From positions 1 to 11,835 of the forward strand of contig DKBB01000207.1 of assembly GCA_002451015.1 (NCBI GenBank): a stretch of DNA of 11,835 bases, read 5' to 3'. Origin of the DNA: Acidobacteria bacterium UBA6911 (lineage in GTDB: Bacteria > Acidobacteriota > UBA6911). The number at the start of each line of letters is the position of its first letter. Position 1 is the first letter of the stretch. Positions 1 through 7,578 of this stretch are shown here, in pieces. The notes below the pieces were generated by a model, which was given only the letters and a program-made list of their open reading frames with translations, was not told the DNA's origin and made no database searches. The position numbers and the translations under genes are program-made.

Positions 1-187
1 GGTATAACTAATTATACGATACATTATGTTGCAAAACAGAAGTTTCAGAAGGCATGGTCAGCGGAAACACTATCCCTTTAAAAGTCGGAATGTCGAGCAG
101 CTAACCTGATGTGCCGAAACCGAGACAGTCGATAAACCGGTTCGACCCACGGGTGCGGACTAGTAGCTGGCCTTCTCCAGATGTGCT
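1..187. other. Unexplained left-edge sequence abutting a truncated gene
   Basis: No gene is supported here. It is the sequence that follows the premature end of the antiporter fragment on the minus strand. None of the minus-strand frames I translated recovers the missing antiporter C-terminus, so the original gene was probably interrupted or deleted here. On the minus strand the junction reads gtgtgcatggggg, then a short inverted match (gtgc...gcac). A GTGTG start would fit a group II intron 5' end, and a TGTG start would fit some insertion-sequence ends. Neither can be confirmed because the window stops. A short plus-strand reading frame (111-341) runs across the junction but resembles nothing I know. 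Confidence 0.25.
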
Positions 188-754
188 TTATTCCCCCATG
201 CACACGCAGCAGGCCCGGAAAATCAGAATGTCCTTCAGGATCGGACGTTTGGCGGCAAGCATCATTATCACGACCACAAAAGCCGCTTCGGTAAAATTTA
301 CCTCCTGTCCGATATATTGGATGGCCATCGGCCAGCCGTAGAAAGCCACAATCATGCCGATCAAAGCGACAGCCCAGAGGCTGAAGATCACTTCGACTTC
401 GCCTAAAAAGTGAAACACTTCCGCTTTAAAATGCACCGAGTGCCGGAGGGCGTTGCTTTTCCGGATATTCTCCTCATGTTCGTGACGCCCCCTGTGGGAG
501 AGAGCCATGAATTTGCCGGCCATGAACTTGTGGATAATGGCCGTAAAGAAGATCAGTGTCGCCGCCAGGTTGAAGGATTCTTCCCGAATACGGTGGAAAA
601 TGACGTCAAGTATTCCCCCCAGGTTCGCGTCGCCGTAACTGTCCAGGCTGCGGGGAAAAGGGGAATCCGTCGCTGAAGGCTCGGCGGCAGTCAGCGGGTC
701 GCCGGCAGCCAGGAATGCCATTACAACCACAATGAGAAGTAGTCGTAAATTCAT
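188..754 (-). pseudogene. Truncated putative Na+/H+ antiporter (N-terminal part only)
   Basis: This 188-residue product starts with a signal-like segment (basic start, hydrophobic residues 4-17, Ala-rich to about 24). It continues with the pattern of the putative Na+/H+ antiporter family PF07399: a PRSLDSYGD motif, an FNLAATLIFFTAIIHKF helix, a His/Arg-rich loop, FHFLGEVEVIFSLWAVAL, an NFTEAAFVVVIMMLAAKRPIL segment. Family members are, from memory, about 400 residues or more with many more membrane helices. Here similarity ends around residue 173 and is followed by about 15 unrelated residues and a stop. A good ribosome site (aaaagggg on the minus strand, 759-766) and clean coding before the break suggest a recently broken gene. 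The transported ion is inferred only from the family name. It is unlikely to work as a transporter. Confidence 0.6.
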
Positions 755-920
755 AGGCCCCTTTTTATCTCAGTGCGGAAGGTTCCTTGCCATAGGTTTT
801 AAACGGAATTGAAATTAAAAAGCCATCAAAAAGATACACTTTGCATCTGTGGCGGTTTTACAATTGTAGCAAAGGTTCATTATTCGCTGGTGTACGTCAT
901 CCCTTTCGAATCCCTGCTTT

Positions 921-956
921 CGAATGGAACTCTTCTTCCGAATGGAATCTCTTCTT
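921..956. repeat. Short imperfect tandem repeat
   Basis: Two adjacent copies of cgaatggaa(t)ctcttctt, at 921-937 and 939-956, differ by one inserted T in the second copy. A related ttcgaat also lies just before, at 905-911. It could be a binding-site array or a slippage product. It has no coding role that I can see. Confidence 0.5.
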
Positions 957-1092
957 ACATATTAGACATTATATGTTGATGCATTTCCGAGGGACTTCAT
1001 GACAACTCCGGAGCGATTGATTCTCAACGAATACTTGAATGTCGCGTCAGGGTGCTTTCGATAATTCACACACGATTAAATGGATACAATAT

Positions 1093-1120
1093 TTGACTGT
1101 AAATGCGTGTTGAATATTAG
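1093..1120 (+). promoter_or_regulatory. Candidate sigma70 promoter for the dcuB-aspA operon
   Basis: A -35-like TTGACT (1093-1098) and a -10-like TATTAG (1115-1120) are separated by 16 bases, in AT-rich sequence about 110 bases before the first start codon. The -35 is one base from TTGACA, but the -10 is weak. This is the best match I found by eye. Other TTGA-containing sites nearby had worse spacing. Confidence 0.35.
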
Positions 1121-1228
1121 AAACGGGTTATGCTAGCGTAAATCGGAATTGCAGCCAATGTATTGATCGTCATTCGGATAGAATATTAAATTCCGATAGA
1201 GCCATATTTCAGGTAAGGAATTCCCAAG

Positions 1229-2569
1229 ATGGTTGAGGTCCTGGTGCAGTCGGCCATTCTTCTGGCCTGTATTGTGATCGGCGCCCGTATGGGCGGCATC
1301 GCTCTGGGCACAATGGGCGGTATCGGGCTTGCGATCTTCGTTTTTGCCTTCGCCATGCCCCCCGGCAGCCCGCCCGCCACGGTGCTGGGAATGATTCTGG
1401 CTGTCATCACGGCATTATCCATGATGGAGGCGGCGGGAGGGCTGGACATCCTGGTGGAAGGCGCCGAAAAGGTGCTGCGCCGCAATCCCGGGCGTATAAC
1501 TTTCCTGGCCCCTTTTGTAACGTATATTCTGATATTCGCCGCCGGCACGCAGCATGTGATATACGCGCTGCTGCCGGTAATCGCCGAAGTCGCACGCAAT
1601 GCCGGTATCCGCCCCGAGCGCCCCATGTCCATGAGTGTTGTCGCCGCCCAGCATGGGCTGATTGCATCGCCGGTGGCCGCGGCAACGGTCGCGCTGGTTT
1701 CCGCTTTTGCCGGCTCGGATGCCGGGCTTTCCCAGATCATGATGGTGACCGTTCCCGCTACCCTTATCGGAATTTTAGCGGGCACATTGTCTGTCGCATG
1801 GAAGGGGAAGGAACTCGACCAGGATCCCGAATATCAGAGCCGATTGGCCAGCGGCCAGCTCAAGCCGCCTGCGGAAAAGAAAAGGCTGGAAGGCGAAAAC
1901 CGCCGGCGCGCCTTGATCTCCTGCGCCATCTTCCTTGCCGCAGTAGCCGTTGTCGTTCTTGTCGGCCTTTTCCCGGATTTGAGGCCGCAATACAAATCCG
2001 TGGATAACGGTGCTGCAGTGATGGGCAGGGTAGAGATGGGTCCTGCCATCATGATTATCATGCTGGCGGCGGCAGGTCTGATCACGCTTTTAACGAAGGC
2101 CGGCCCGGTTGCAGCAGTCAAGGGAGGCCTGATGCGGGGCGGGCTGACGGCCATCATCTCGATACTGGGCGTCTCATGGATGGGTTCCTCATTCTTCAGC
2201 GCCAACCAGGAATCGATTGTCGGCTCCTTATCTTCAGCCATCGGCGTATATCCTTGGATTTTCGCGTTCGGTCTTTTTGCGCTTTCCATACTGCTTTTCA
2301 GCCAGGCCGCGACGATAGTCATTCTGGCCCCGGTGGGCCTGGCGCTCGGCCTGCCGCCCTATCTGCTCATCGGAGTCTATCCTGCGGTCAACGGGAACTT
2401 TTTCCTGCCGACGTACGGAACCGTCCTGGCCGCCGTTTCTTTCGACCAGACGGGGACAACCAGGATCGGACGGTACCTGTTCAACCACAGCTTTATGGTT
2501 CCCGGGCTCGTAACCACGTGTACGGCTACGTTGATGGGCCTGCTATTAAGTTCTTTAATGATTCGTTAA
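1229..2569 (+). CDS. dcuB: Anaerobic C4-dicarboxylate antiporter, DcuB-like
   Basis: This 446-residue inner-membrane protein has the length and pattern of the DcuA/DcuB family (PF03605), known to exchange fumarate, malate or aspartate for succinate during fumarate respiration. Family landmarks are GARMGGIALG near the start, GGLDILVEGAEKVLRRNP, the GTQHVIYALLPVI helix, IRPERPM followed by ASPVAAATVAL, a central hydrophilic loop, then FSQAAT, FLPTYGTVLAA and DQTGTTRIGRYLFNHSF near the C-terminus. Several of these (IRPERPM, KGKELDQDPEY, LRPQY, GTTRIGR) resemble E. coli DcuB more than DcuA, which favours fumarate/succinate exchange, but the assignment inside the family is tentative. AAGGAA at 1215-1220, 8 bases ahead, supports the start. 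The gene leads the operon and sits 24 bases before aspartase, a classical partner of Dcu carriers. Confidence 0.92.
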   Translation: MVEVLVQSAILLACIVIGARMGGIALGTMGGIGLAIFVFAFAMPPGSPPATVLGMILAVITALSMMEAAGGLDILVEGAEKVLRRNPGRITFLAPFVTYILIFAAGTQHVIYALLPVIAEVARNAGIRPERPMSMSVVAAQHGLIASPVAAATVALVSAFAGSDAGLSQIMMVTVPATLIGILAGTLSVAWKGKELDQDPEYQSRLASGQLKPPAEKKRLEGENRRRALISCAIFLAAVAVVVLVGLFPDLRPQYKSVDNGAAVMGRVEMGPAIMIIMLAAAGLITLLTKAGPVAAVKGGLMRGGLTAIISILGVSWMGSSFFSANQESIVGSLSSAIGVYPWIFAFGLFALSILLFSQAATIVILAPVGLALGLPPYLLIGVYPAVNGNFFLPTYGTVLAAVSFDQTGTTRIGRYLFNHSFMVPGLVTTCTATLMGLLLSSLMIR

Positions 2570-2593
2570 GGGGCTTTTATCGGGAGGTACTCA

Positions 2594-4093
2594 ATGGTTA
2601 AAAAACTGATGGCCGGTTTAGTATTCATGAATCTGCTTTTATTTGTCGCAGGCCCGGCCGCAGGACAGGCACCGGGCAGGGGATTCAATGATGTGCGCAT
2701 AGAGCATGATCTTTTGGGCGACAAGGAAATTCCGGCCGGCGCCTATTATGGAGTGCAGACCGCGCGTGCGCTTGAAAACTTTCAGATTTCCGGCGGCGCT
2801 CTCAGCGACTATCCCGCGCTAATCAACGGCTGGGCCCTGACTAAAATGGCGGCGGCCGAAGCCAATGCCGAAATCGGCAAGATGGATGCCGCAATCCGCG
2901 ACGCGATAATCAAAGCGGGGGAAGCTATCCTGGACGGCAGGTATCACGATCAGTTTCCGGTGGATCCTTATCAGGGCGGGGCAGGCACGTCCACCAACAT
3001 GAATGCAAACGAGGTGATGGCCAACGTTGCCCTCGAATTGACCGGACATTCTCTCGGCGATTACGATGTGATTGAACCCCACGACCACCTGAACATGTCC
3101 CAGTCTACAAATGACACCTATCCGACAGCGCTCAAGGTGGCCATCCTTTTGCAGAACGATACAGTGGTTGCAGAAGCCGAACGGCTGGTGGCGGCGTTGC
3201 GGGCAAAAGGCAATCAAGGCCTTGATGTGGTCAAGATGGGACGCACCGAATTGCAGGACGCGGTGCCGATGACTGTCGGCCAGGAGTTTCATGCCTTTGC
3301 CGCCGCTTTAGAGAGCGAGATCGAGTTCCTGCGCCAGTCTGAAAAGACTTTGCTTGTTATCAATATGGGCGCTACGGCGATCGGTTCCGGGATCACCGCA
3401 CCGGAAGGATACGCGGACAAAGTGCCCGTTCACCTTACGAGGCTGGCCGGGAAGCCTTTTGTCAAAGCGAATGATCTGTTCGCGGCGACCTGGGACCAGC
3501 ACGCGTTCGTGGCCCAATCCGGAGCGTTGAAAAGCCTGGCGATCAAGCTGTCAAAAATCGCCGGCGATCTGATCCTTCTGTCTTCAGGCCCCCGGGCCGG
3601 ACTCGGGGAGATCAACCTTCCTGCAATGCAGCCGGGGTCGTCGATCATGCCCGGCAAGGTGAATCCGGTTATTGCCGAGCTGACCAATGTGGTCGCGTTC
3701 CGGGTTATGGGGAACGACATGTCGGTCACACTTGCCGCGCAGCATGGCCAGCTCCAGCTCAACGCTTATGAACCCATTGAAGCCATCGCCATTCTCGAGT
3801 CGCAGACGCTGCTGGCCAACACCATGCGCACCCTGCGGGAGAAATGCATTGACGGCATCACAATCAATGAAGAGATTCTCAAGGGATATATGGAACGTAC
3901 CGTGGGCATCGTTACGGCTCTTACACCGGTCATTGGATACGAACGGGCGACCGAGCTGGCCAAGGAAGCATACGATACCGGCAAAGGCATCCTGGAACTG
4001 GTTCGGGAGAAAAATATCCTGACGGAATCTCAGATCAGGGAGCTTTTGGATCCGGCGGCGCTCACAGGGTTGAAACCTGAAAACTACCGATAA
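2594..4093 (+). CDS. aspA: Aspartate ammonia-lyase with a predicted signal peptide (periplasmic aspartase)
   Basis: This 499-residue protein should convert L-aspartate to fumarate plus ammonia. The enzyme body begins near residue 34 (VRIEHDLLG, AYYGVQTARALENF). DPYQGGAGTSTNMNANEV and LQDAVPMTVGQEF are aspartase-type; class II fumarase has a WQTGSGTQSNMN-type motif instead. With a constant offset of 31, the residues used by Bacillus sp. YM55-1 aspartase are all present: Thr132, Ser171-Thr172, catalytic Ser349 in the GSSIMPGKVNP loop, Lys355 and Asn357. Residues 1-26 are an addition to normal aspartases: Lys3-Lys4, a hydrophobic stretch 7-19, then PAAGQA, a typical Sec signal without a lipobox Cys. 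A strong ribosome site, GGGAGGT at 2582-2588, fixes this start, so the extension is probably real. Export to the periplasm would be unusual for this family. The asparaginase gene follows after 29 bases. Confidence 0.93.
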   Translation: MVKKLMAGLVFMNLLLFVAGPAAGQAPGRGFNDVRIEHDLLGDKEIPAGAYYGVQTARALENFQISGGALSDYPALINGWALTKMAAAEANAEIGKMDAAIRDAIIKAGEAILDGRYHDQFPVDPYQGGAGTSTNMNANEVMANVALELTGHSLGDYDVIEPHDHLNMSQSTNDTYPTALKVAILLQNDTVVAEAERLVAALRAKGNQGLDVVKMGRTELQDAVPMTVGQEFHAFAAALESEIEFLRQSEKTLLVINMGATAIGSGITAPEGYADKVPVHLTRLAGKPFVKANDLFAATWDQHAFVAQSGALKSLAIKLSKIAGDLILLSSGPRAGLGEINLPAMQPGSSIMPGKVNPVIAELTNVVAFRVMGNDMSVTLAAQHGQLQLNAYEPIEAIAILESQTLLANTMRTLREKCIDGITINEEILKGYMERTVGIVTALTPVIGYERATELAKEAYDTGKGILELVREKNILTESQIRELLDPAALTGLKPENYR

Positions 4094-4122
4094 TTCATCC
4101 GGAATATTTTGAGGAGGATACG

Positions 4123-5187
4123 ATGAAGGCGCTTAAGACAGGATTCGTAGCGGTATGGATTTTGTTTGTTTCGGCTGGGATTGTTGCTGTCCCGAAAGAA
4201 AAGCCGAATATTGTAATTCTCGCCACCGGGGGCACCATAGCGGGCTCGGCGGAAACTCAGACTCAGGCCGGCTACGCATCGGGACAGGTCGGTGTGGATG
4301 TTTTGATTAAGGCTGTACCGCAGATCGGGGAATTAGCCAATATTACCGGCGAGCAGGTTGCCAATGTAGGCAGCCAGGACATGAGCGACGCCATCTGGCT
4401 CAAGCTCGCGAAAAGAGTCAATGAACTGGCCAAATCTTCAAAAGTAGACGGTATCGTCATCACGCATGGGACCGATACGCTCGAGGAAACCGGATATTTT
4501 CTCAGCCTGGTTGTTAAAACGGAAAAACCAGTCGTCATGACTGCCGCAATGCGTCCGTCCACGGCGTTGTCTGCGGACGGCCCGCTGAACATCTTCAATG
4601 CTGTGGCCGTGGCGGCGGATCCTGGAGCCGGAGGGCGTGGAGTATTGATCGTGGCCAACGATGACATTCATGGGGCGCGGAGTATCACCAAGACCAACAC
4701 CACGGATGTACAGACTTTCATGTCACCCGAAAGCGGCCTCATCGGGACCTCGCTTTACGGCGTCAACCGGTACTTCCGTTACCCGTATCGTACCCATACT
4801 TCTAAAAGCCAGTTTTCAGTGGAAGGCGTCGATTCCCTTCCCAGGGTGGATGTCATTTACATCACAGCCGATGTTTCGCCGGATTTAATCGACAGTGCCG
4901 TGGCTCACGGCGCCATGGGGATCGTGACGGCTGGAGTCGGAAACGGCAATATGACCGGTCCTGCGGTCGAGGCGGTCAAGCGGGCTATCAAAAAGGGTGT
5001 TGTTGTCGTTCGTTCTTCCAGGGTTCCAAGCGGAGTGATCGGACGGAACGTTGAGCTCAACGACGACGAACTCGGCACCGTCGCGTCCGGAGACCTGAAT
5101 CCCGCAAAGACCCGGGTACTGCTCAAGCTGGTATTGCTCAAGACGACCGACGCCGGAAAAATCCAGGACTACTTCGACCGCTATTAA
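4123..5187 (+). CDS. ansB: Type II L-asparaginase, periplasmic
   Basis: This 354-residue enzyme hydrolyses L-asparagine to aspartate plus ammonia, possibly with some glutaminase side activity. It is close in length and sequence to E. coli AnsB (348 residues). Both catalytic triads are visible: Thr38 in ILATGGTIAG with Tyr51, and Thr117-Asp118 in ITHGTDT with Lys190 in TKTNTTD. Substrate-binding Ser84 lies in GSQDM, and RSSRVPSG and GVGNGN are also conserved. Residues 1-23 form a Sec signal peptide (Lys2, Lys5, hydrophobic 8-21, Ala22), as in secreted type II enzymes. GAGGAGG at 4111-4117 supports the start. In E. coli this enzyme is induced anaerobically and has been proposed to feed fumarate respiration. 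Here it lies directly after an aspartase, which would use its product in the same compartment. Confidence 0.95.
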   Translation: MKALKTGFVAVWILFVSAGIVAVPKEKPNIVILATGGTIAGSAETQTQAGYASGQVGVDVLIKAVPQIGELANITGEQVANVGSQDMSDAIWLKLAKRVNELAKSSKVDGIVITHGTDTLEETGYFLSLVVKTEKPVVMTAAMRPSTALSADGPLNIFNAVAVAADPGAGGRGVLIVANDDIHGARSITKTNTTDVQTFMSPESGLIGTSLYGVNRYFRYPYRTHTSKSQFSVEGVDSLPRVDVIYITADVSPDLIDSAVAHGAMGIVTAGVGNGNMTGPAVEAVKRAIKKGVVVVRSSRVPSGVIGRNVELNDDELGTVASGDLNPAKTRVLLKLVLLKTTDAGKIQDYFDRY

Positions 5188-5239
5188 TCCGAATATTGTT
5201 TTTGACATCACCAGTATAAACTTAAGGAAAATAATCAAT

Positions 5240-6274
5240 ATGCGATATCAAAAATGCCATCAAACAAGAATAAATTTCGTTGTGTTTTTGGCTTTCATTT
5301 TCTTGGGACAGTCGGTAGCCCAGGAAACGGATCTGTCGGAAGCCCGCATCACCGAGGCGCTGGGGCAGGCCTATGAGAATTACAAAGATGTGAAAGAGGG
5401 CGAGAATGCCAGTTACATTAAGGAACTCGCCACCGTTGACCCGAATATTTTCGGCATCGCACTGGTTACAACCGAAGGGACGATTTATACAAAGGGCGAT
5501 ATCGACTCCATGGTTTCCATCCAGAGCGTATCGAAGGTTTTTACCCTTGCCAAAGTGATTGAGGAGAGCGGTCCCAATTTGATCGAGGATAAAATCGGCG
5601 TGGATGCTACCGGAGAGGTCTTCAACTCCATCGAAGCTGTGGAAAGGATGCGGGGCAAGGAAATCAACCCGATGGTCAATCCCGGCGCCATTGCGGCAAC
5701 CAGCCTGATAAAAGGCAGCGACGGGGAAGCCAAATGGAAGAACATTCTGCAGGTGCACAGCGATTTTGCCGGCCGTCAACTGGAAGTCAACGAGCCTGTC
5801 TATATCAGCGAGGCGAACGACAATCTGCGCAATCAGGCTATAGCGCATCTTCTCCTGGCTTACGGCAGAATGTATTTCGATCCCGTCATATCAACGGACG
5901 TGTACACCCGGCAGTGCGCCATAAACGTGAGCGCGAAAGATCTCGGTGTCATGGCGGCCACGCTGGCTAACGGCGGCTTCAACCCGGTAACCAAAAAGAA
6001 GGTTGTATCCCCTGAAACCGTCCAGTACACCCTTGCCGTGATGGCGACCGCAGGACTCTACGACGATGCCGGTATCTGGCTCTACAATTCCGGCGTGCCG
6101 GCCAAAAGTGGCGTCGGTGGAGGATTACTGGCTGTCGTTCCGGGCAAGTTCGGGATCGCTGTCGTATCTCCGCCGCTTGACAAAGCCGGCAACAGTGTAA
6201 AGGCACAACTGGTAATCCGGTACGTAATCGGCAAACTGAAAGTGAACCCTTACTACATCGAGCCGAAGAAATAA
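5240..6274 (+). CDS. glsA: Glutaminase (GlsA family) with a signal peptide
   Basis: This enzyme hydrolyses L-glutamine to glutamate plus ammonia by the serine-dependent glutaminase fold (PF04960). Motifs follow the family order: LATVDPNIFGIAL, SIQSVSK with nucleophile Ser96 and Lys99 (the Ser-x-x-Lys pair), NPMVNPGAIAATSLI, ARNxA-like DNLRNQAIAHLL, YTRQCAINVSAKDLG, then MATAGLYDDAG and the PAKSGVGGG motif, with DKAGNSVKAQ at the end. At 344 residues it is about 35 longer than cytoplasmic GlsA (near 310). The extra is an N-terminal Sec signal: basic residues to Arg10, hydrophobic 12-23, cleavage likely after SVA (residue 27). AAGGAA at 5224-5229 precedes the start by 10 bases. It lies 52 bases after asparaginase and 32 before GltS, the carrier for its product, so a periplasmic role is plausible. 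Confidence 0.93.
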   Translation: MRYQKCHQTRINFVVFLAFIFLGQSVAQETDLSEARITEALGQAYENYKDVKEGENASYIKELATVDPNIFGIALVTTEGTIYTKGDIDSMVSIQSVSKVFTLAKVIEESGPNLIEDKIGVDATGEVFNSIEAVERMRGKEINPMVNPGAIAATSLIKGSDGEAKWKNILQVHSDFAGRQLEVNEPVYISEANDNLRNQAIAHLLLAYGRMYFDPVISTDVYTRQCAINVSAKDLGVMAATLANGGFNPVTKKKVVSPETVQYTLAVMATAGLYDDAGIWLYNSGVPAKSGVGGGLLAVVPGKFGIAVVSPPLDKAGNSVKAQLVIRYVIGKLKVNPYYIEPKK

Positions 6275-6306
6275 TTCCATTGTCATAATGATCTGATGAA
6301 ATCCTT

Positions 6307-7503
6307 ATGAACTTTGATAAAACGGAAACCCTGATCCTGTCCATTCTCGCTTACATCCTGGGGGTCTGGATTACGCGGCGTGTGCGGTGGATCAAGGCTG
6401 CGAGCATCCCCGAACCGATCACGGGAGGCCTGATATTTGTTTTGGTAATGGCTGTCCCCGAGTTTCTCGGATACCCGATCAGAATGACACTCGACCTGCG
6501 CGATACGCTGCTGCTCGCATTTTTCGCGACAGTCGGACTCGAAGCGAAACTCGAGCGCCTGATCCCTGGGGGCAAGGTGCTGCTGACCATCGCAGGCCTG
6601 GCGATATTGATGCTCCCGATCCAGAATCTTATCGGTGCGGGAGTGGCGCTTTTGATGGGCGAGCCGCCCCTTCTCGGGATAATCAGCGGGTCGGTTTCCA
6701 TGTCAGGGGGCGCCGGAACCGCCATAGCCTGGGCTCCCGTATTTGAGGCGCACGGCATCGACAATGCCATGGGCATCGGGCTGGCGGCGGCATCTTTCGG
6801 GTTGATAATAGGATCGGCACTGGGAGGACCTGTCGGAAAAAGTTTGATTTCCCGTTATCGGCTCCGGGGCGGAGGTGAAGAAACCGAGTCTTTGTTTGCA
6901 GTCCACGAAGATCAGATGCGTCAACCGTGCATCGATGCAGACGGCGTGCTGCGCAGCATCGGCAACGTAGCAGTCGTAATCCTGGCAGGTTACTATATAG
7001 ACTTGGGAATGCTGTGGATAGGCTTCGACATTCCCCTCTTTGTTTCGGTGATACTATCCGGGGGCATCCTCACCAATGTCGCACCGGCCATTTTCCCCAG
7101 GCTTTCCTCGCCGGCCAGCAAGCCTCCGTTAGCCTTGATTTCGGACGTCTCGCTGAACATCTTTCTTGCCATGTCCATACTCGGGATTTCATTGCCCGCT
7201 GTCTTCCACTATTTCAAACTTCTGATTGTAATCATCCTTGTACAGGCCGTGGTTGTAGTAGCATACACCTGGCTCGTCGTCTTCCGGTCCGTCGGCCGCA
7301 ACTACGACGCAGCCGTCATGTCGGCCGGGTTCATCGGCCTGGAGCTGGGCGCGACTCCAAACGCCATGGCGTGTATGACCGTGCTCACCCGGAAGTATGG
7401 AGAATCTCCCCGCGCCATACTTACCGTTCCGCTGATCGGCCTATTCCTGTTCGACTTTTTCAATTCGATTTTTATAAAGGTGATGATCGGCTGGTTTTCA
7501 TGA
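6307..7503 (+). CDS. gltS: Glutamate:Na+ symporter, GltS family
   Basis: This 398-residue inner-membrane protein matches E. coli GltS in length and motif order (PF03616): IPEPITGG at residues 34-41, LRDTLLLAFFATVGLEAKL (64-82), the reentrant-loop motif SGGAGT (133-138), FGLIIGSALGGPVG, then in the second half VSLNIFLAMSILG, RNYDAAVMSAGFIGLELGATPNAMA and PLIGLFLFDFFNS near the end. The two halves show the inverted internal repeat known for this family. It is expected to import L-glutamate with sodium, and here it would take up the product of the periplasmic glutaminase just upstream. No convincing ribosome site precedes the start, and the only in-frame ATG before a stop at 6289 is this one, so its translation may depend on coupling or a weak site. 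Confidence 0.93.
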   Translation: MNFDKTETLILSILAYILGVWITRRVRWIKAASIPEPITGGLIFVLVMAVPEFLGYPIRMTLDLRDTLLLAFFATVGLEAKLERLIPGGKVLLTIAGLAILMLPIQNLIGAGVALLMGEPPLLGIISGSVSMSGGAGTAIAWAPVFEAHGIDNAMGIGLAAASFGLIIGSALGGPVGKSLISRYRLRGGGEETESLFAVHEDQMRQPCIDADGVLRSIGNVAVVILAGYYIDLGMLWIGFDIPLFVSVILSGGILTNVAPAIFPRLSSPASKPPLALISDVSLNIFLAMSILGISLPAVFHYFKLLIVIILVQAVVVVAYTWLVVFRSVGRNYDAAVMSAGFIGLELGATPNAMACMTVLTRKYGESPRAILTVPLIGLFLFDFFNSIFIKVMIGWFS

Positions 7504-7568
7504 AGATTCGAGAATCCGGTATGCGCAGGCTTCGGTTGCCGGCCAATGTTTTAATAGATATTCCTTGA
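7500..7568 (+). CDS. Possible 22-residue small protein overlapping the gltS stop
   Basis: An ATG at 7500 overlaps the gltS stop codon as ATGA, the usual arrangement for translational coupling. The frame runs 22 codons and stops at 7566-7568, at the start of the ribosome site of the porin gene (AAGGAG at 7568-7573). The product would be Arg-rich (MKIRESGMRRLRL...) with no recognisable motif. Such a short frame can easily arise by chance, so it may only be coupling context that carries ribosomes to the porin gene. Confidence 0.2.
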   Translation: MKIRESGMRRLRLPANVLIDIP

Positions 7569-7578
7569 AGGAGAAACC

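Larger units (their letters stand above)
755..1228. promoter_or_regulatory. Intergenic region between divergent genes; upstream region of the operon
   Basis: These 474 bases are clearly more AT-rich than the flanking genes and separate the leftward antiporter fragment from the rightward operon. They hold a perfect 10-base palindrome (tacaattgta, 859-868), a near-tandem repeat of about 18 bases (921-956), a possible 21-codon reading frame (999-1064) and a sigma70-like promoter candidate (1093-1120). I saw no convincing FNR, sigma54 or riboswitch signature, and no gene for a regulator. The long leader suggests that control of the operon sits here. Confidence 0.5.

Noticed and set aside
139..148. 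tRNA T-loop-like ggttcgaccc
   Set aside because: The flanking bases do not form a T stem, and no acceptor or anticodon arm can be drawn around it.
1017..1027. FNR-like palindrome ttga-ttc-tcaa
   Set aside because: The arms are only four bases with a three-base gap, whereas FNR sites are TTGAT-N4-ATCAA. The site at 1163-1176 (ttgat-cgtc-attcg) has only half a match.
1186..1785. A 199-codon open frame on the minus strand opposite dcuB
   Set aside because: The plus strand encodes an unmistakable Dcu carrier. The opposite frame has low-complexity Ala/Arg/Pro composition and no family resemblance, typical of a GC-rich shadow frame.
2594..4093. Class II fumarase instead of aspartase
   Set aside because: Both families share the GSSxMPxKxNP loop, but DPYQGGAGTS, LQDAVPMT and RIExDLLG are aspartase-type and every aspartate-contacting residue aligns.
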